From positions 68,717 through 132,716 of the forward strand of contig JAKCWW010000185.1 of NCBI GenBank assembly GCA_026260175.1: 64,000 nt of DNA, written 5' to 3'. Under the pieces are notes generated by a model. The model searched no databases, had not been told where the DNA came from, and was given only the letters and a program-made list of their open reading frames with translations. Both the position numbers and the translations under genes were made by a program. This DNA comes from Reticulitermes lucifugus (lineage: Eukaryota; Arthropoda; Insecta; Blattodea; Rhinotermitidae). Numbering within the stretch: the stretch's first letter is position 1; every line of letters starts with the position of its first letter. This document shows positions 57,701 through 62,877 of the stretch, piece by piece.

Positions 57701-58263
57701 TCATTTATAGTCTCTACATGTATCTAACAATTGATTATAATACAGAGCTCATGTGCATATTTTTGTTTTGGTTGTTAGAGAACTTTACTGAACATGAAAT
57801 TGACTTGACTACCTTTACTTCACTCACGGATGCTGATCTTCGTGAAATTGGAGTCAGTACTGTGGGAGCCCGGCGCAAAATGCTATGGCTAAGCTCTGGT
57901 AAGTAAAAAACAGATTTCCAAAAACATATTTAAGTAAGTATGATTGGAGTGGTGGATGGATCTCTATAAGAACAATGCTTATTACCTTCTATACTCATTT
58001 GACAGATTATTTTCTTTTATGACCTAGGTTTGAATAATGCATGCCTCTAGTTAGTTAGTTAGTTAGTTACTTAGTTAGTTTGCTGTTGTGTTCATGACTC
58101 TAAACTTGTACTACATTTGTATCAATATTTTACAATGTAAATATTATATTCAGCACTGAAATGTCATCAGAACCCATTCTGTGGGAGTGTTGCTCCTGGT
58201 GCTGAGCGCAAAGCATCGTCATCACTTCTGGTAAGCAGCAATGGTATTGCAAATGATTGGTAG
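9631..58263 (+). CDS. BicC: Bicaudal C (BicC) RNA-binding protein, whole coding span (16 exons)
   Basis: Sixteen exons join in one frame to 884 codons. The order is an N-terminal stretch with [12 protein letters not shown], a KH-like unit without a GXXG loop (about 55-135), KH with GKGG at 155-158 (136-206), a KH-like unit (207-286), KH with GKNS at 307-310 (287-359) followed by its partner segment (360-420), a Ser/Pro/Gly-rich linker (about 425-790) and a SAM domain (about 794-848). This order and many stretches ([31 protein letters not shown]) match the Bicaudal C family. Family knowledge: BicC is a cytoplasmic translational regulator that binds target mRNAs through KH domains, recruits the CCR4-NOT deadenylase and polymerises through SAM. 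It acts in insect oogenesis and in vertebrate kidney and left-right patterning. The start is the first ATG after an in-frame TAA at 9610. All junctions are GT-AG. The least certain points are the exon 13 donor and the last exon. Confidence 0.94.
11364..11393 (-). repeat. hairpin-motif repeat in intron 1
   Basis: On the minus strand TTGAAGAT, then GGTTCG paired to CGAACC with a four-base loop, then GAAG. It has the same architecture as the motifs at 4984, 5188, 5983 and 48226. Confidence 0.5.
11588..11907 (-). mobile_element. 3' end of a family A non-LTR retrotransposon, interrupted by an N gap
   Basis: Minus-strand translation gives [19 protein letters not shown] before the gap and [20 protein letters not shown] and ...[13 protein letters not shown] after it. 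This is the same family as 2425-3700 but in the opposite orientation, and it retains the segment deleted there. The gap 11699-11854 hides about 50 codons if the N count is true. Confidence 0.85.
11699..11854. other. assembly gap (156 Ns)
   Basis: A run of N inside a LINE copy; the size may be estimated rather than measured. Confidence 1.
13140..13330 (-). mobile_element. relic of a family B LINE 3' end
   Basis: gaaccagatgaatctagtcc, cttccaagtggtcttttccc and tgtgcatgctacatgtccgg match, with changes, the order of blocks in the 31890-32215 copy. The minus-strand coding sequence is broken. Confidence 0.55.
13765..13995 (+). mobile_element. SINE-like element, family 3
   Basis: A tRNA-like head (cgcgcggtctaatgcttggg, B-box gggttcgaattccgc), then gacatggatgtctctgtctt, gggccgatcacttgtccaga and a tail with ggccttggcccagaaggggc and tgtcgagccataaaa. 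A second copy at 50228 matches throughout. Confidence 0.75.
15016..15409. mobile_element. hAT-type MITE, copy 2 (394 bp)
   Basis: Starts CAGGTGCGCCCCCAG and ends CTGGGGTGCGCCCCTG, nearly perfect inverted repeats. The flanks ctgtacat (15008-15015) and ctctacat (15410-15417) match at 7 of 8 bases, an 8-bp target duplication of hAT type. The interior aligns along its whole length with copy 1. Confidence 0.9.
16246..16287. repeat. (TG)n microsatellite
   Basis: About 20 TG dinucleotides without interruption. Confidence 0.95.
16438..16488. repeat. (TTTG)n followed by (TTTC)n
   Basis: About seven TTTG units pass directly into about four TTTC units. Confidence 0.9.
16631..16788. repeat. perfect 67-bp inverted repeat with a 24-base loop
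   Basis: Arms 16631-16697 and 16722-16788 are exact reverse complements. The arms are AT-rich with tacaccaactggatgcactt at the outer side. No flanking target duplication of convincing length is visible. It may be a foldback MITE or a recent local inversion-duplication. Confidence 0.92.
18221..18515 (+). mobile_element. SINE-like element, family 1
   Basis: Head ggagccgcgatagcgcagtc and ggtatagtggccaggctatg, degenerate B-box, then body with ccatccagcctcctattcaa and gtgccgagattaagaatgag. Clearly the same family as 41453 and 57300. Confidence 0.75.
19905..20045 (+). mobile_element. SINE-like 3' part, family 4
   Basis: cagacgctctgtattcttag followed by gtcgttaaatgacacactta, corresponding to the end of other family 4 copies (23538, 35015). 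Head region not recognisable. Confidence 0.4.
20484..20527 (+). CDS. BicC: BicC exon 2, residues 71-85
   Basis: This is a 44-base exon, too short to stand out as an open reading frame. It was found by matching the family. The acceptor is ttccaattctag and the donor AAG|GTAGGA. Spliced to exon 1 it reads [19 protein letters not shown] followed by an I/M-Q/E-E-T-N sequence is conserved in Bicaudal C. The phases fit exactly: one base carried in, phase 0 out. It lies 10.6 kb from exon 1 and 14.8 kb from exon 3. Confidence 0.9.
22095..22235 (+). mobile_element. SINE-like 3' part, family 4
   Basis: cctatcaccttcattacacc, tcgacgctatataatcttaa and a polypyrimidine tail match the end of family 4. A run of C follows at 22244-22253. 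Confidence 0.4.
23035..23310 (-). mobile_element. SINE-like element, family 2
   Basis: Minus-strand head with B-box-like GGATTCGATTCCCGATG, then tttccggccgcactatcgcc, ctcagccgctaacagaaata and ccaccttTATGTGCTGATTG, matching the copy at 4363-4785. Confidence 0.7.
23538..23775 (+). mobile_element. SINE-like element, family 4
   Basis: B-box-like gtgccgggttcgaaactcag, then a body with tttctcggtgtccccacata and an end cgtcctaccatcggcgttat, cgtcgtaaaataaacc. It looks tRNA-derived; full copies at 35015 and partial ones elsewhere support a family. Confidence 0.6.
23790..23928 (+). mobile_element. SINE-like 3' half, family 2
   Basis: gggctgacaaccttgcccat, tttctagaaattctgggagg and ctgtatagggattgttttac. 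It provides the uninterrupted version of the site that is split at 4394-4537. Confidence 0.65.
23994..24041. repeat. (TAC)n microsatellite
   Basis: Over a dozen ACT/TAC triplets; this produces a polytyrosine or polyserine open frame that is not a gene. Confidence 0.95.
24466..24777 (+). other. unexplained 103-codon open frame within intron 2
   Basis: Opens with ATG and ends TGA. The translation is charged and well mixed (for example [20 protein letters not shown] and [20 protein letters not shown]), not repeat-like. I do not recognise it. It may be a degraded transposon ORF or chance. No splice sites, neighbours or second copy support it. Confidence 0.2.
26650..26945 (+). mobile_element. SINE-like element, family 1
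   Basis: ctaggctaggagctggacga, tccgggattcgaattccggt, then gcccacccagctttg and agtgccgaggttaagaatga. The first part of the head is degraded. Confidence 0.7.
28130..28345 (+). mobile_element. RT thumb-region relic of a family B LINE
   Basis: In broken frames the + strand reads [14 protein letters not shown], then NACYHSVQD and [11 protein letters not shown], corresponding to the KYLGTTVTDQN...CYHSVQNLL...LPVVLYGCETWS segment of this RT type. It contains several frameshifts. Confidence 0.6.
28380..28557 (-). mobile_element. 3' end of a family B LINE, running into the N gap
   Basis: Minus strand encodes a stretch like [19 protein letters not shown] in one frame and, in the alternative frame, [16 protein letters not shown]-type sequence, which is the end of family B ORFs. 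It is head-to-head with the fragment at 28130-28345. The left end shares atggagcagagtccgtcttg with the copy at 31890. Confidence 0.65.
28558..29064. other. assembly gap (507 Ns)
   Basis: A run of N between two minus-strand pieces of family B LINE, so the gap most likely hides the missing middle of the same element. Confidence 1.
29065..29665 (-). mobile_element. family B non-LTR retrotransposon reverse transcriptase, broken
   Basis: On the minus strand: [38 protein letters not shown], then after a deletion [40 protein letters not shown], then [16 protein letters not shown] with a TAA where Gln is expected, [19 protein letters not shown] and [16 protein letters not shown] next to the gap. These are RT motifs 1-5 of a non-LTR element; YADD is the catalytic box. 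The lost [10 protein letters not shown]-type segment, a stop and a frame change make it inactive. Confidence 0.85.
29664..29712. repeat. 17-bp inverted repeat
   Basis: gttgtagttattatata at 29664-29680 is exactly complementary to 29696-29712 around a 15-base loop. It sits at the upstream end of the family B RT fragment. Confidence 0.85.
30550..30965 (+). mobile_element. 3' end of a family B LINE, broken
   Basis: The + strand encodes [40 protein letters not shown], then a shift and [18 protein letters not shown], followed by a stop-ridden [12 protein letters not shown] and a tail. It is the C-terminus of the same ORF as at 31890, here in the forward orientation. Confidence 0.75.
31185..31390 (-). 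mobile_element. SINE-like element, family 1-like, diverged
   Basis: Minus strand: ctatagtgattaggctatag, B-box-like ggtttcgattccaggcagga, then diverged body. The head fits family 1; the body is only weakly similar. Confidence 0.4.
31890..32215 (-). mobile_element. 3' end of a family B LINE
   Basis: Minus-strand open frame [60 protein letters not shown], matching the C-terminus at 30550-30965, with a 3' tail to about 31890. It is opposite in orientation to that copy. Confidence 0.78.
32642..32885 (+). mobile_element. SINE-like element, family 1, diverged
   Basis: acgagccgggatagtgccaa, later gacccacccagcctccgagt and gtaagtttaagaatgcgtgg with gctatgtctccactctt; the B-box region is largely lost. 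Confidence 0.6.
34470..34650 (+). mobile_element. SINE-like fragment, family 1
   Basis: ttacgggctggatgaccggg and later gcccatccaacctccaatcc, gggtacggggagcaattccc, in family 1 order. Confidence 0.55.
34735..34865 (+). repeat. fragment of the ~600-bp dispersed repeat
   Basis: gcgaagagtgactactagcc and tcgccatgtctgttctttcg match the start of the copy at 63265 (gcgaaaagcgactaacaggc, tcgtcatgtctgttcgtccg). Confidence 0.5.
35015..35215 (+). mobile_element. SINE-like element, family 4
   Basis: tRNA-like ggtgatttgtcgctgacctc, B-box-like gcccgggtttgattccaacg, then atgcgccacatcgacgctat and tcttagcaatcaacagcggc with a pyrimidine tail. It lies about 100 bases before exon 3. Confidence 0.6.
35323..35392 (+). 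CDS. BicC: BicC exon 3, residues 86-108
   Basis: A 70-base exon behind a strong polypyrimidine tract (tttttttccttttcag), with donor G|GTTAGT. It reads [20 protein letters not shown] then TKK, matching the conserved MEETNTQIAWPSKLKIGAKSKKD segment of vertebrate BICC1. This is the core of the first, non-canonical KH unit, in which the GXXG loop is absent. It ends in phase 1, and the split codon becomes Asp with exon 4. Confidence 0.93.
36161..36187. repeat. (ATT)n microsatellite
   Basis: ATT units with one interruption. Confidence 0.9.
36610..37185 (-). repeat. ~600-bp dispersed repeat, minus copy
   Basis: Minus strand starts gcgctttcgcagaattgcgt, then ccatgtctgtctgtccgtca, gggtactttacatgaagacc, aatataatacggcccatgcg, a CA run (36737-36768) and cgttatacgtacattgcgtg. 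Each block has a counterpart in the same order at 63265-63790 on the + strand. Confidence 0.75.
36737..36768. repeat. (TG)n microsatellite inside a dispersed repeat
   Basis: About 16 TG units; the copy at 63265-63790 has a CA run at the equivalent place. Confidence 0.92.
41066..41145 (+). CDS. BicC: BicC exon 4, residues 109-135
   Basis: An 80-base exon with acceptor tgttttcgtag and donor AGG|GTAATT. It reads [20 protein letters not shown] followed by MEVLDTR, the C-terminal half of the first KH unit (vertebrate counterpart DPHIKVSGKKEDV...VLDTK). It ends in phase 0. The following intron carries a SINE. Confidence 0.94.
41453..41715 (+). mobile_element. SINE-like element, family 1, in BicC intron 4
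   Basis: Head ggagccggggtagcgcagtt, catatagtgactagactacg and ggacggtccggggtacgaat, then body with acccacgcagcctcctgcag and aatgtcgaggttaagaatga. An A-box and B-box arrangement typical of tRNA-derived SINEs. It is not a tRNA gene because no cloverleaf 3' half is present. Confidence 0.8.
42261..42473 (+). CDS. BicC: BicC exon 5, canonical KH domain, residues 136-206
   Basis: A 213-base exon in phase 0-0, with acceptor cttgtttcag and donor AGG|GTAGGT. It encodes one complete KH domain: beta strand VTMKLDVSY, the GXXG loop GKGG at residues 155-158, then [38 protein letters not shown]. It is the best conserved part of the protein and the likely main RNA-contact site, by family knowledge that GXXG loops grip single-stranded RNA. 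This exon alone identifies the gene. Confidence 0.97.
42474..44377 (+). other. BicC intron 5
   Basis: A 1.9-kb intron (GTAGGT...TTCACAG) between the GKGG KH exon and the following KH-like exon. I recognise no repeat family with confidence. Around 44125-44140 the ACATGTTTCGG motif seen in foldback repeats recurs once, without a clear hairpin partner. Confidence 0.7.
44378..44617 (+). CDS. BicC: BicC exon 6, KH-like segment, residues 207-286
   Basis: A 240-base exon in phase 0-0, with acceptor ttttcttcacag and donor GCT|GTAAGT. It starts [19 protein letters not shown] and continues [37 protein letters not shown] and a helix ending MCDSLA. This matches the family's KH-like unit between the two canonical KH domains (vertebrate LPLVLMFELPIAGILQP). 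It has no GXXG loop, so it probably supports structure rather than direct RNA contact. Confidence 0.95.
46675..46815 (+). repeat. relic of a widespread insect repeat
   Basis: Reads [20 protein letters not shown] and HHIPEESDI in one frame. I associate this spurious peptide pattern (ASTSETSVNFYQTTRRNNPE type) with a high-copy non-coding repeat of insect genomes. It is probably the same element type as at 5935. Confidence 0.5.
47105..47260. repeat. imperfect foldback upstream of BicC exon 7
   Basis: ttggtgctatatatttttga and ggcccatattggt at the left pair imperfectly with accagtatgggtctcaaaag and gttgggcaccaa at the right; ttcaagggtcacatggccca pairs in part with catttgaccccttgaag. The right end is about 55 bases from the exon 7 acceptor. 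Confidence 0.65.
47314..47532 (+). CDS. BicC: BicC exon 7, KH domain with GKNS loop, residues 287-359
   Basis: A 219-base exon in phase 0-0, with acceptor ttgctgtttgcag and donor ATG|GTATGT. It reads [40 protein letters not shown], then [20 protein letters not shown]. The loop expected to be GXXG is GKNS (residues 307-310), so the last glycine is replaced; vertebrate BICC1 has GRNG here. The rest of the fold is well conserved. An imperfect foldback repeat ends only about 60 bases upstream of this exon. Confidence 0.95.
48226..48258 (-). repeat. hammerhead-core-like hairpin motif in intron 7
   Basis: Minus strand: TTGATGAT, GGTCC, four-base loop plus spacer, GGGCC, GAAACATGTA. The two five-base arms pair with one G.T wobble. 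It has the same layout as the motifs within the foldback at 4905-5301. Confidence 0.6.
48567..48732 (+). CDS. BicC: BicC exon 8, residues 360-414
   Basis: A 166-base exon with acceptor ttctgaatgctag and donor CAA|GTAAGT. It reads [20 protein letters not shown] and continues with [20 protein letters not shown] and a helix ending ERNA. This is the family's segment LPLVLMFDMKEEIEVD...VERNA, the last KH-like unit. It ends in phase 1, and the split codon becomes Thr with exon 9. Confidence 0.95.
49545..49577. repeat. (ACT)n microsatellite in intron 8
   Basis: About ten ACT units ending 47 bases before exon 9. Confidence 0.95.
49624..49737 (+). CDS. BicC: BicC exon 9, residues 415-452
   Basis: A 114-base exon with acceptor ttctttcttaattgtag and donor AAG|GTAAGG. 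It reads [20 protein letters not shown], then a proline-rich tail with [10 protein letters not shown]. The YEAR-x-x-LLGLE motif closes the KH tandem in BicC proteins; after it the disordered linker begins. Phase 1 in and out. Confidence 0.94.
50228..50470 (+). mobile_element. SINE-like element, family 3, in BicC intron 9
   Basis: Head cccagtggctgcatggtcta, aggcgtggctctacgggcgc, B-box gtgggtttgaatcctgcc, then ggcatggatgtctgttgtga and gggctgatcacccatccaga, ending caagggctgttaagccatga plus an A run. It aligns with the copy at 13765. Confidence 0.78.
51418..51858 (+). CDS. BicC: BicC exon 10, Gly/Pro/Ser-rich linker, residues 453-599
   Basis: The largest coding exon (441 bases), with acceptor ggtattttggcag and donor ATG|GTGAGT. 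It encodes a low-complexity region: many GSP, PTP and GG pairs, a Met/His/Gln patch ([14 protein letters not shown]) and a serine run (GSSSSTN). No domain is visible. In this family the KH-SAM linker is long, disordered and poorly conserved. The frame is fixed by phase 1 joins on both sides; the split codons become Asp and Val. Confidence 0.9.
52085..52450 (+). mobile_element. strongly decayed family B LINE 3' end in BicC intron 10
   Basis: In broken frames: [62 protein letters not shown]. The same order of blocks occurs at 30550-30965 ([43 protein letters not shown]). Several stops. Confidence 0.65.
53149..53262 (+). CDS. BicC: BicC exon 11, Ser-rich linker, residues 600-637
   Basis: A 114-base exon with acceptor gattttctttgtag and donor CAG|GTAGGC. 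It reads [20 protein letters not shown] and continues to SDSTNT. It is supported by splice sites, phase 1-1 compatibility and the Ser/Pro-rich composition shared with its neighbours. Sequence conservation is low here, so it rests more on gene structure than on homology. It could be a skipped exon, because exons 10-12 all share phase 1. Confidence 0.82.
54347..54484 (+). CDS. BicC: BicC exon 12, residues 638-683
   Basis: A 138-base exon with acceptor gtgttaattgcag and donor ACG|GTATTT. It reads [20 protein letters not shown], then [20 protein letters not shown] and KFLAYH. The last part aligns with the conserved FDYEQKKLLATKAM segment of vertebrate BICC1. Codon use and splice sites are normal. 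A ~47-bp tandem repeat begins within 50 bases of its donor. Confidence 0.9.
54531..54785. repeat. ~47-bp tandem repeat (minisatellite), about five copies
   Basis: Units begin cttcagtatttg (54531, about 54579, 54627, 54673, 54719 and a partial at 54767) and contain gcttacactccacaatgtct. Period 46-49 bp, with drift from ttcagt to ttaagt in the last units. It starts 46 bases after the exon 12 donor. Confidence 0.9.
55494..55657 (+). CDS. BicC: BicC exon 13, residues 684-738
   Basis: The acceptor is tgtttattgatag. The exon reads [40 protein letters not shown] and [15 protein letters not shown], matching the family motif of TxVRTPTxxWSGxGFSxSxP. The donor is ambiguous: AAA|GTAGTT (55657, used here) and GAC|GTAATG (55630) both give phase 0. 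The longer form is favoured because the extra nine codons look coding and the sequence after 55657 turns pyrimidine-rich. A transcript would settle it. Confidence 0.85.
55743..55796. repeat. 54-bp stem-loop with 16-bp perfect arms in intron 13
   Basis: tatgaatgaaatctcc (55743-55758) and its exact complement (55781-55796) enclose a 22-base loop that itself holds ttctgg/ccagaa. It lies about 85 bases after the exon 13 donor. Confidence 0.85.
56640..56850 (+). CDS. BicC: BicC exon 14, linker end and start of SAM domain, residues 739-808
   Basis: A 211-base exon with acceptor atcatgtttgcag and donor CTGA|GTAAGA. It begins with a Ser/Pro-rich stretch ([25 protein letters not shown]), then [15 protein letters not shown], and ends [14 protein letters not shown], the first helix of the SAM domain (vertebrate LPELFSKLGLGKYTDVF). 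It ends in phase 1, and the split codon becomes Lys. Confidence 0.93.
57300..57590 (+). mobile_element. SINE-like element, family 1, in BicC intron 14
   Basis: Head gggagccagaatagcttaat, gactaggccataggccggac, B-box ggggttcgaattccggta, then body cccacccagcctccgttaag, gggtaccggggttgtttccc, agcactgatattaagaatga. Good full-length copy. Confidence 0.8.
57779..57898 (+). CDS. BicC: BicC exon 15, SAM domain core, residues 809-848
   Basis: A 120-base exon with acceptor ttttggttgttag and donor CTG|GTAAGT. It reads [20 protein letters not shown] and [32 protein letters not shown]....GARRKML is the classic SAM core; the same domain polymerises BICC1 in vertebrates. The donor leaves phase 1 and matches the proposed last exon. 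Confidence 0.95.
58050..58080. repeat. (TTAG)n microsatellite in intron 15
   Basis: About seven TTAG units with one TTAC. TTAGG, the usual insect telomere unit, is five bases, so this is not telomeric. Confidence 0.85.
58154..58263 (+). CDS. BicC: BicC exon 16, C-terminal tail and stop, residues 849-884
   Basis: The acceptor is atattatattcag, with a weak pyrimidine tract. Spliced to exon 15 the frame runs [36 protein letters not shown] and a TAG at 58261-58263. The phase fits, and the serine-rich tail ending in Trp resembles the short tail after SAM in other BicC proteins. CTG|GTAAGC at 58231 inside this exon is a strong donor, so another isoform might splice onward to a 3' exon I did not recognise. 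Confidence 0.7.
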
Positions 58264-60880
58264 GATTTGAACTCTATACAGACTTCCTGATGTTTCTTGC
58301 ATGACAAAATTATGTTTATAGAGGAAAAATTATTTATATATTTTTGAAAATCTAACTCTTGTTCAGACATTGAAATACAAACTTCATAAGAAAGTGTATA
58401 TGTATAATATTTGCTTAATGTAACCAAAACATCTGTTTAAAATAATTATAGGGGATTGGGAATCCCCACAAGTTACTATGTTAATTCCTGTAGTCATTCT
58501 GTTTTACCTCTTCTAGGATTCTTGTTAAAAAAGTGAACATTGTGATATTGATGATATTAGCTAGAATGATGTATTTATCTTTTAAACTATGTATTTATTT
58601 ACTTTGTGGTGTGCATAAGTTCATACTATATGGTGAATGTAGTCTGAAACTTAGATATTGCCATGATTTTGTATGTTACAGTTAGTAGTTTTCTAGAATC
58701 AAACTTGAATTCATCATGAATACCATATGCACAACATATTTTGAAAGTCACAAAAATTATTGCTGGTATAATATTTTTTCCAAAACTACAATACCACGTT
58801 AAAATTCTATTTGCTTGTAAAATGTATGACATCATGGTTTTATTTAAGTGTTGCTTGTGAATGTGATAATCTTTAGAATCATAGTACTGTCATTCATTTT
58901 TAGAGTACTATTTTACTTGAAACTGTGTTTCTGTAGAGGAGAGATTGAAAATTCTTCCACAGTTAAACATAATAATTCTACAGATTGACTTACAGTATTA
59001 ATATTTGATTTATGAGTATCACTATCAATGTCAGGGTCATGCATAAAAACTGTTCAGCATTTTCATATTACTAATTTTGTTGATGGAGGCTCATAACTTT
59101 CATTATTCAACCAACTGTTGTAACAGTGAGAACAAGCAACAAGTCCAGCATGGCTTAATGTACCTGTCTTATAAGAATCCAAACACAGTCATGAATACTA
59201 ACAAATACCTAAACCTTAATCATTTGATTAAATAAATTGATGTAATTGGGCATCATATTTTCAACTACAACATAAAAGTATAAAAGTTATGTTTTATAGA
59301 TGATTATCCTATGGGAGTCTACAACACCCATTAGTTTTAAACAGTAACATTTATGAATATAACTTTAAAATGGATGTGGAAACCTGTTCATAGTGAAATA
59401 AAACATTTGAACAGAGTAAATGAATGCTAGGCCTCTTGTTTATGTGATAGAATGCTATATACAATGTTTTATATTACAGCTTATACATATAACTCAACTG
59501 AAGAGGTGGAGGAGGAAGTAAATCATGAACATACCATAATTACATAACATATTAATTGCTTATAAATCAAATAGTAATATTATAAGTAAATCTGTTGAAT
59601 TATGGTGTTAATCTATGGAACAATTTTCAAACTCTCCTCTACAGAATTTCTTCAGATATTTGTACAGAAGTTTGCTTTACTTAACACAATACTTTTTAAT
59701 TCTGTAATCCATTTACTATTGTGATACTAATATATGAAACTTGTTTCTAGTTTAAAAAAAAAAGAAAGGATTACTCATGATATTAAAATTGTGAGTAAGG
59801 GATATGGCAGATGCAGTTCATTGGTAACACAGTTGAAAAGCCAAACAGAAGGACTAGAATAGCTGTTTGCAGGTTTTATGTTCAATAATATCACCCTTTC
59901 TCATACCTATTTTTAAATGTGATCATAATAAGATACTTTGATAATAAATCTGTGTGTTATAATATATTTTATTAAATCAGTGATACGAAAATGAGAATAT
60001 ACACACAAAATCTTCATACAGTGTTCTAGTCAAGTAAGAAGTTTGTGACCTAACAGATTGTATTTCAGAAAGTAACAATGAACTGCAGGTGTAGGATTCT
60101 GAGAAACACAATACATCAAGAACATAAATTGCTGTGCCAATATATTATTTAGGTTGTTTAATAGTGCATAAAAATATGTAGGTACTTGGATACACTAGAG
60201 AACATGATTGGTATGTGGTTGATTGAAAGACAATAGTCATATACCTAACTAATGTAAGCTTTAGTCATCTGTTTTGATTTTGTTAATGTTGAGGTTTATA
60301 CTGCACTGGATGCTGTACAATATCCAGTGGAGTAATAGGATAAAGGAACTGAGGTTGTAATTAGCAATTTGGGAGGTAAGTACTGCAGGATGAGGAACTT
60401 GCATGATCTGACATGCTATGCTATGCTGATTACTTTTATAACTCTGGGAGTATGTTCTCCCTGCTCTTTTATTATATATTCCAATCAGCTCCAAAATTGT
60501 TATAACATTATTTGTTACTTACAGCGAACTATTCGGTATCAGTTAAAACATAAGCTGATGACTTCAGTCACAGCATAATCACGAGTTTGAATATCGCTTT
60601 AGACTTGAATGAATGTGTGTATATTGTTTCTTTTACCACATTGCATGATTACTGTCCATTGGCTGAGTTGGTTTATTCAGCTTCCACTTAATTGACTACC
60701 TAGAATATATTGGTAACTGTCTATATCTTTATCAGGAACTTATATGTTTGTTCATTATTATTATTATATTATTATTATTAAAATGATCCTTATCATTATC
60801 TCTATGTAATAGTCGAGCATCCATCTGTCCTAGAAAAGCAGTACATTTTACTTAAAAATCTCTAATGAAATAAAAGGTTC
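58264..60880 (+). other. probable BicC 3' UTR and downstream flank
   Basis: AT-rich sequence without a recognisable exon or repeat. AATAAA hexamers follow the stop, for example at 59231-59236 and 59397-59402, and could end the transcript after about 1 kb of 3' UTR. An ATT microsatellite lies near 60753-60780. Which polyadenylation site is used cannot be decided from sequence. Confidence 0.4.
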
Positions 60881-61380
60881 TCTCGGAGTGACAAACCTGG
60901 AAATTTTGATTTTGTGTATTTTGCAAATAAGGCCCAGAGCGCCAAAAAAACCAATCTTGAGTCTTTATATGCAATTTCAATCATTCTTTGGAAAAACCCA
61001 CCTCCTGAAGAGATAACCCCAGGAAAATTGATTTTTTTAATACTTTGGAAAAAAGGCACAGATGCCCAAAAACAATCTAAAACCCTTAGAGCCAATTTCA
61101 GTCATGCTCAGGGAAAATCAAATTCTTGGACAAAAAATCTGGAGAAAGTAATTGATTTTCTCTTTTGAAGGAAGCTAATCTTGAGCATCATGCTCTGCCA
61201 AAACCCAATGCTCTGGAAAGTCACACACATTATAATTAAAGGCTTAATTAGTAGAGAATCCCAAAAATCAAATTTTGAGCATAACGCACAAAGTACCCAA
61301 AACTAGGCATTCCACAGTTCCCCAAAATAGTCACTGTGGTCTCAAGACCATAAACACAGAGTGCCCAGGGACTAGTCTGG
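60880..61380. repeat. degenerate internally repetitive AT-rich stretch
   Basis: Short blocks such as ccaaaaaaaccaatcttgag, gcacagatgcccaaaaacaa and tactttggaaaaaaggc recur loosely. No ORF of interest and no known family. Weakly supported. Confidence 0.3.
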
Positions 61381-61394
61381 AGCACCATATTTAG

Positions 61395-61703
61395 GAACTA
61401 ATTGTCTTTTGGACTTTGTCCATCATCCGGATAAAATATAAAAAATACAAAATCACAACGTTTCAGAAGCTGGTTCTTCTTCCGTCTTCAGGTGAAGGGA
61501 GGGGAGACACCTACTCAGATGGGTCCCTTAGACCGATCTAATCTCAATCACTGGACAACTTCAGCCGGTAAAAACACCCATCGGAGTAGGTGTCTCCCCT
61601 CCCTTCACCTGAAGACGGAAGAAGAACTAGTTTCTGAAACGTGATTTTATATTTTTTATATTTTATCCGGACGATGGACAAAGTCCAGAAGACAATTAGT
61701 TCT
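61395..61703. mobile_element. ~310-bp foldback element (long inverted repeat)
   Basis: Left arm gaactaattgtcttttggac, tttgtccatcatccggataa, then cttcttccgtcttcaggtga and agggaggggagacacctact; the right arm is the reverse complement with few changes, ending gaagacaattagttct. The centre of about 70 bases is unique. No ORF. It resembles the foldback at 4905 in plan and also has a CTGAAGAC ... GAAACGT stretch in its right arm. Confidence 0.85.
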
Positions 61704-62232
61704 CAATTTATATACCATCGTCAGAACCTTTCAGAATTTACCATATTTAGGGTTTGCACAGGATGACAGAAAGGCAATCCTCAACATGCAAGATTCCAGA
61801 GCACTTGGTTTCTTTTCTTTATAGGGCAATTTTATGAAATTACTGTGGATAAAGTTAAGAGTTCATCTGTCCACCTGTCTAGCCATGCATTATACTCTGT
61901 GTATCAAAACCTACTAATAGTAGCAGAAAAGTGTATATATAAAAGCTGATCTGTTTAGGACAGAAATATTGCGGAAATTGTTAACTTTGCTGTTACGTGC
62001 ATGGGTTAGGATCGAAGTCACTTTTAATTCCCCATTATGTTATGCAACTCTCGTCACAATCGGGGAAAGCACATCACTGTTGAAAGACCCAGACTGGTTC
62101 TGTCACTATGATGTGAAGAAACCCCACACAGAACATTGAGGAAAATCATAGACATTCTTGACTTCAGCACCATTGCTAGGGTATATGGCAAACACAAACT
62201 ATTAAATTTATATATTTTTTGCATTTGCACAC

Positions 62233-62234
<2 letters not shown>

Positions 62235-62274
<40 letters not shown>
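62235..62274. repeat. (ATT)n microsatellite
   Basis: About 13 perfect ATT units. Confidence 0.95.
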
Positions 62275-62275
<1 letters not shown>

Positions 62276-62821
62276 AATGTTATTGGACCTTTTGCATGGG
62301 AACCCTAGTTGTTAATGTTGGATATTTCCTGTTAGCTGCCATCCAGTCATACCAGTGTTATTTGTCAACGAAAACATTGTTGTTGTGTTGCTGTCAAGAA
62401 TATTGCAGTACCAGACTGTACTGGGTAAAAATTAGTACCTGTAATAAATAAATACATACGCCCTGGAAATACAATAATATCTGATTGTGGGTGTTCAATA
62501 GCCTCTCTCGGCAGCTACATTCATATCTCACTGTTGCCTGTTCCACTTACCTGGTTGAATAAACCAGCGCAAATGCCCAGCTAACTGAAAATAAAAACTA
62601 TGAAAAAAGAAGCAGTGGGAATCTTATTGACAGATGTTAGATACCCGCTTATGTGAATTTGTGATCCTTGTTAGTGGACATCATGAAATTTTGGCCTGCA
62701 GCTAAAAGGAAATGGTTGTATTACATTATATTACTTTCACTTACATATACATAAATTATGAAAATCTTTACCATTTGGCAATTACATATTTTTTTTAGAG
62801 TGGATGGCAAATAAAAGGAAA

Positions 62822-62876
<55 letters not shown>

Positions 62877-62877
62877 G
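62822..62877. repeat. (ACT)n microsatellite
   Basis: About 18 ACT units, producing a polyvaline open frame on the minus strand that is an artefact. Confidence 0.95.

Noticed and set aside
58050-58080. TTAG array as an interstitial telomere repeat.
   Set aside because: The unit is TTAG (four bases), not the insect TTAGG.
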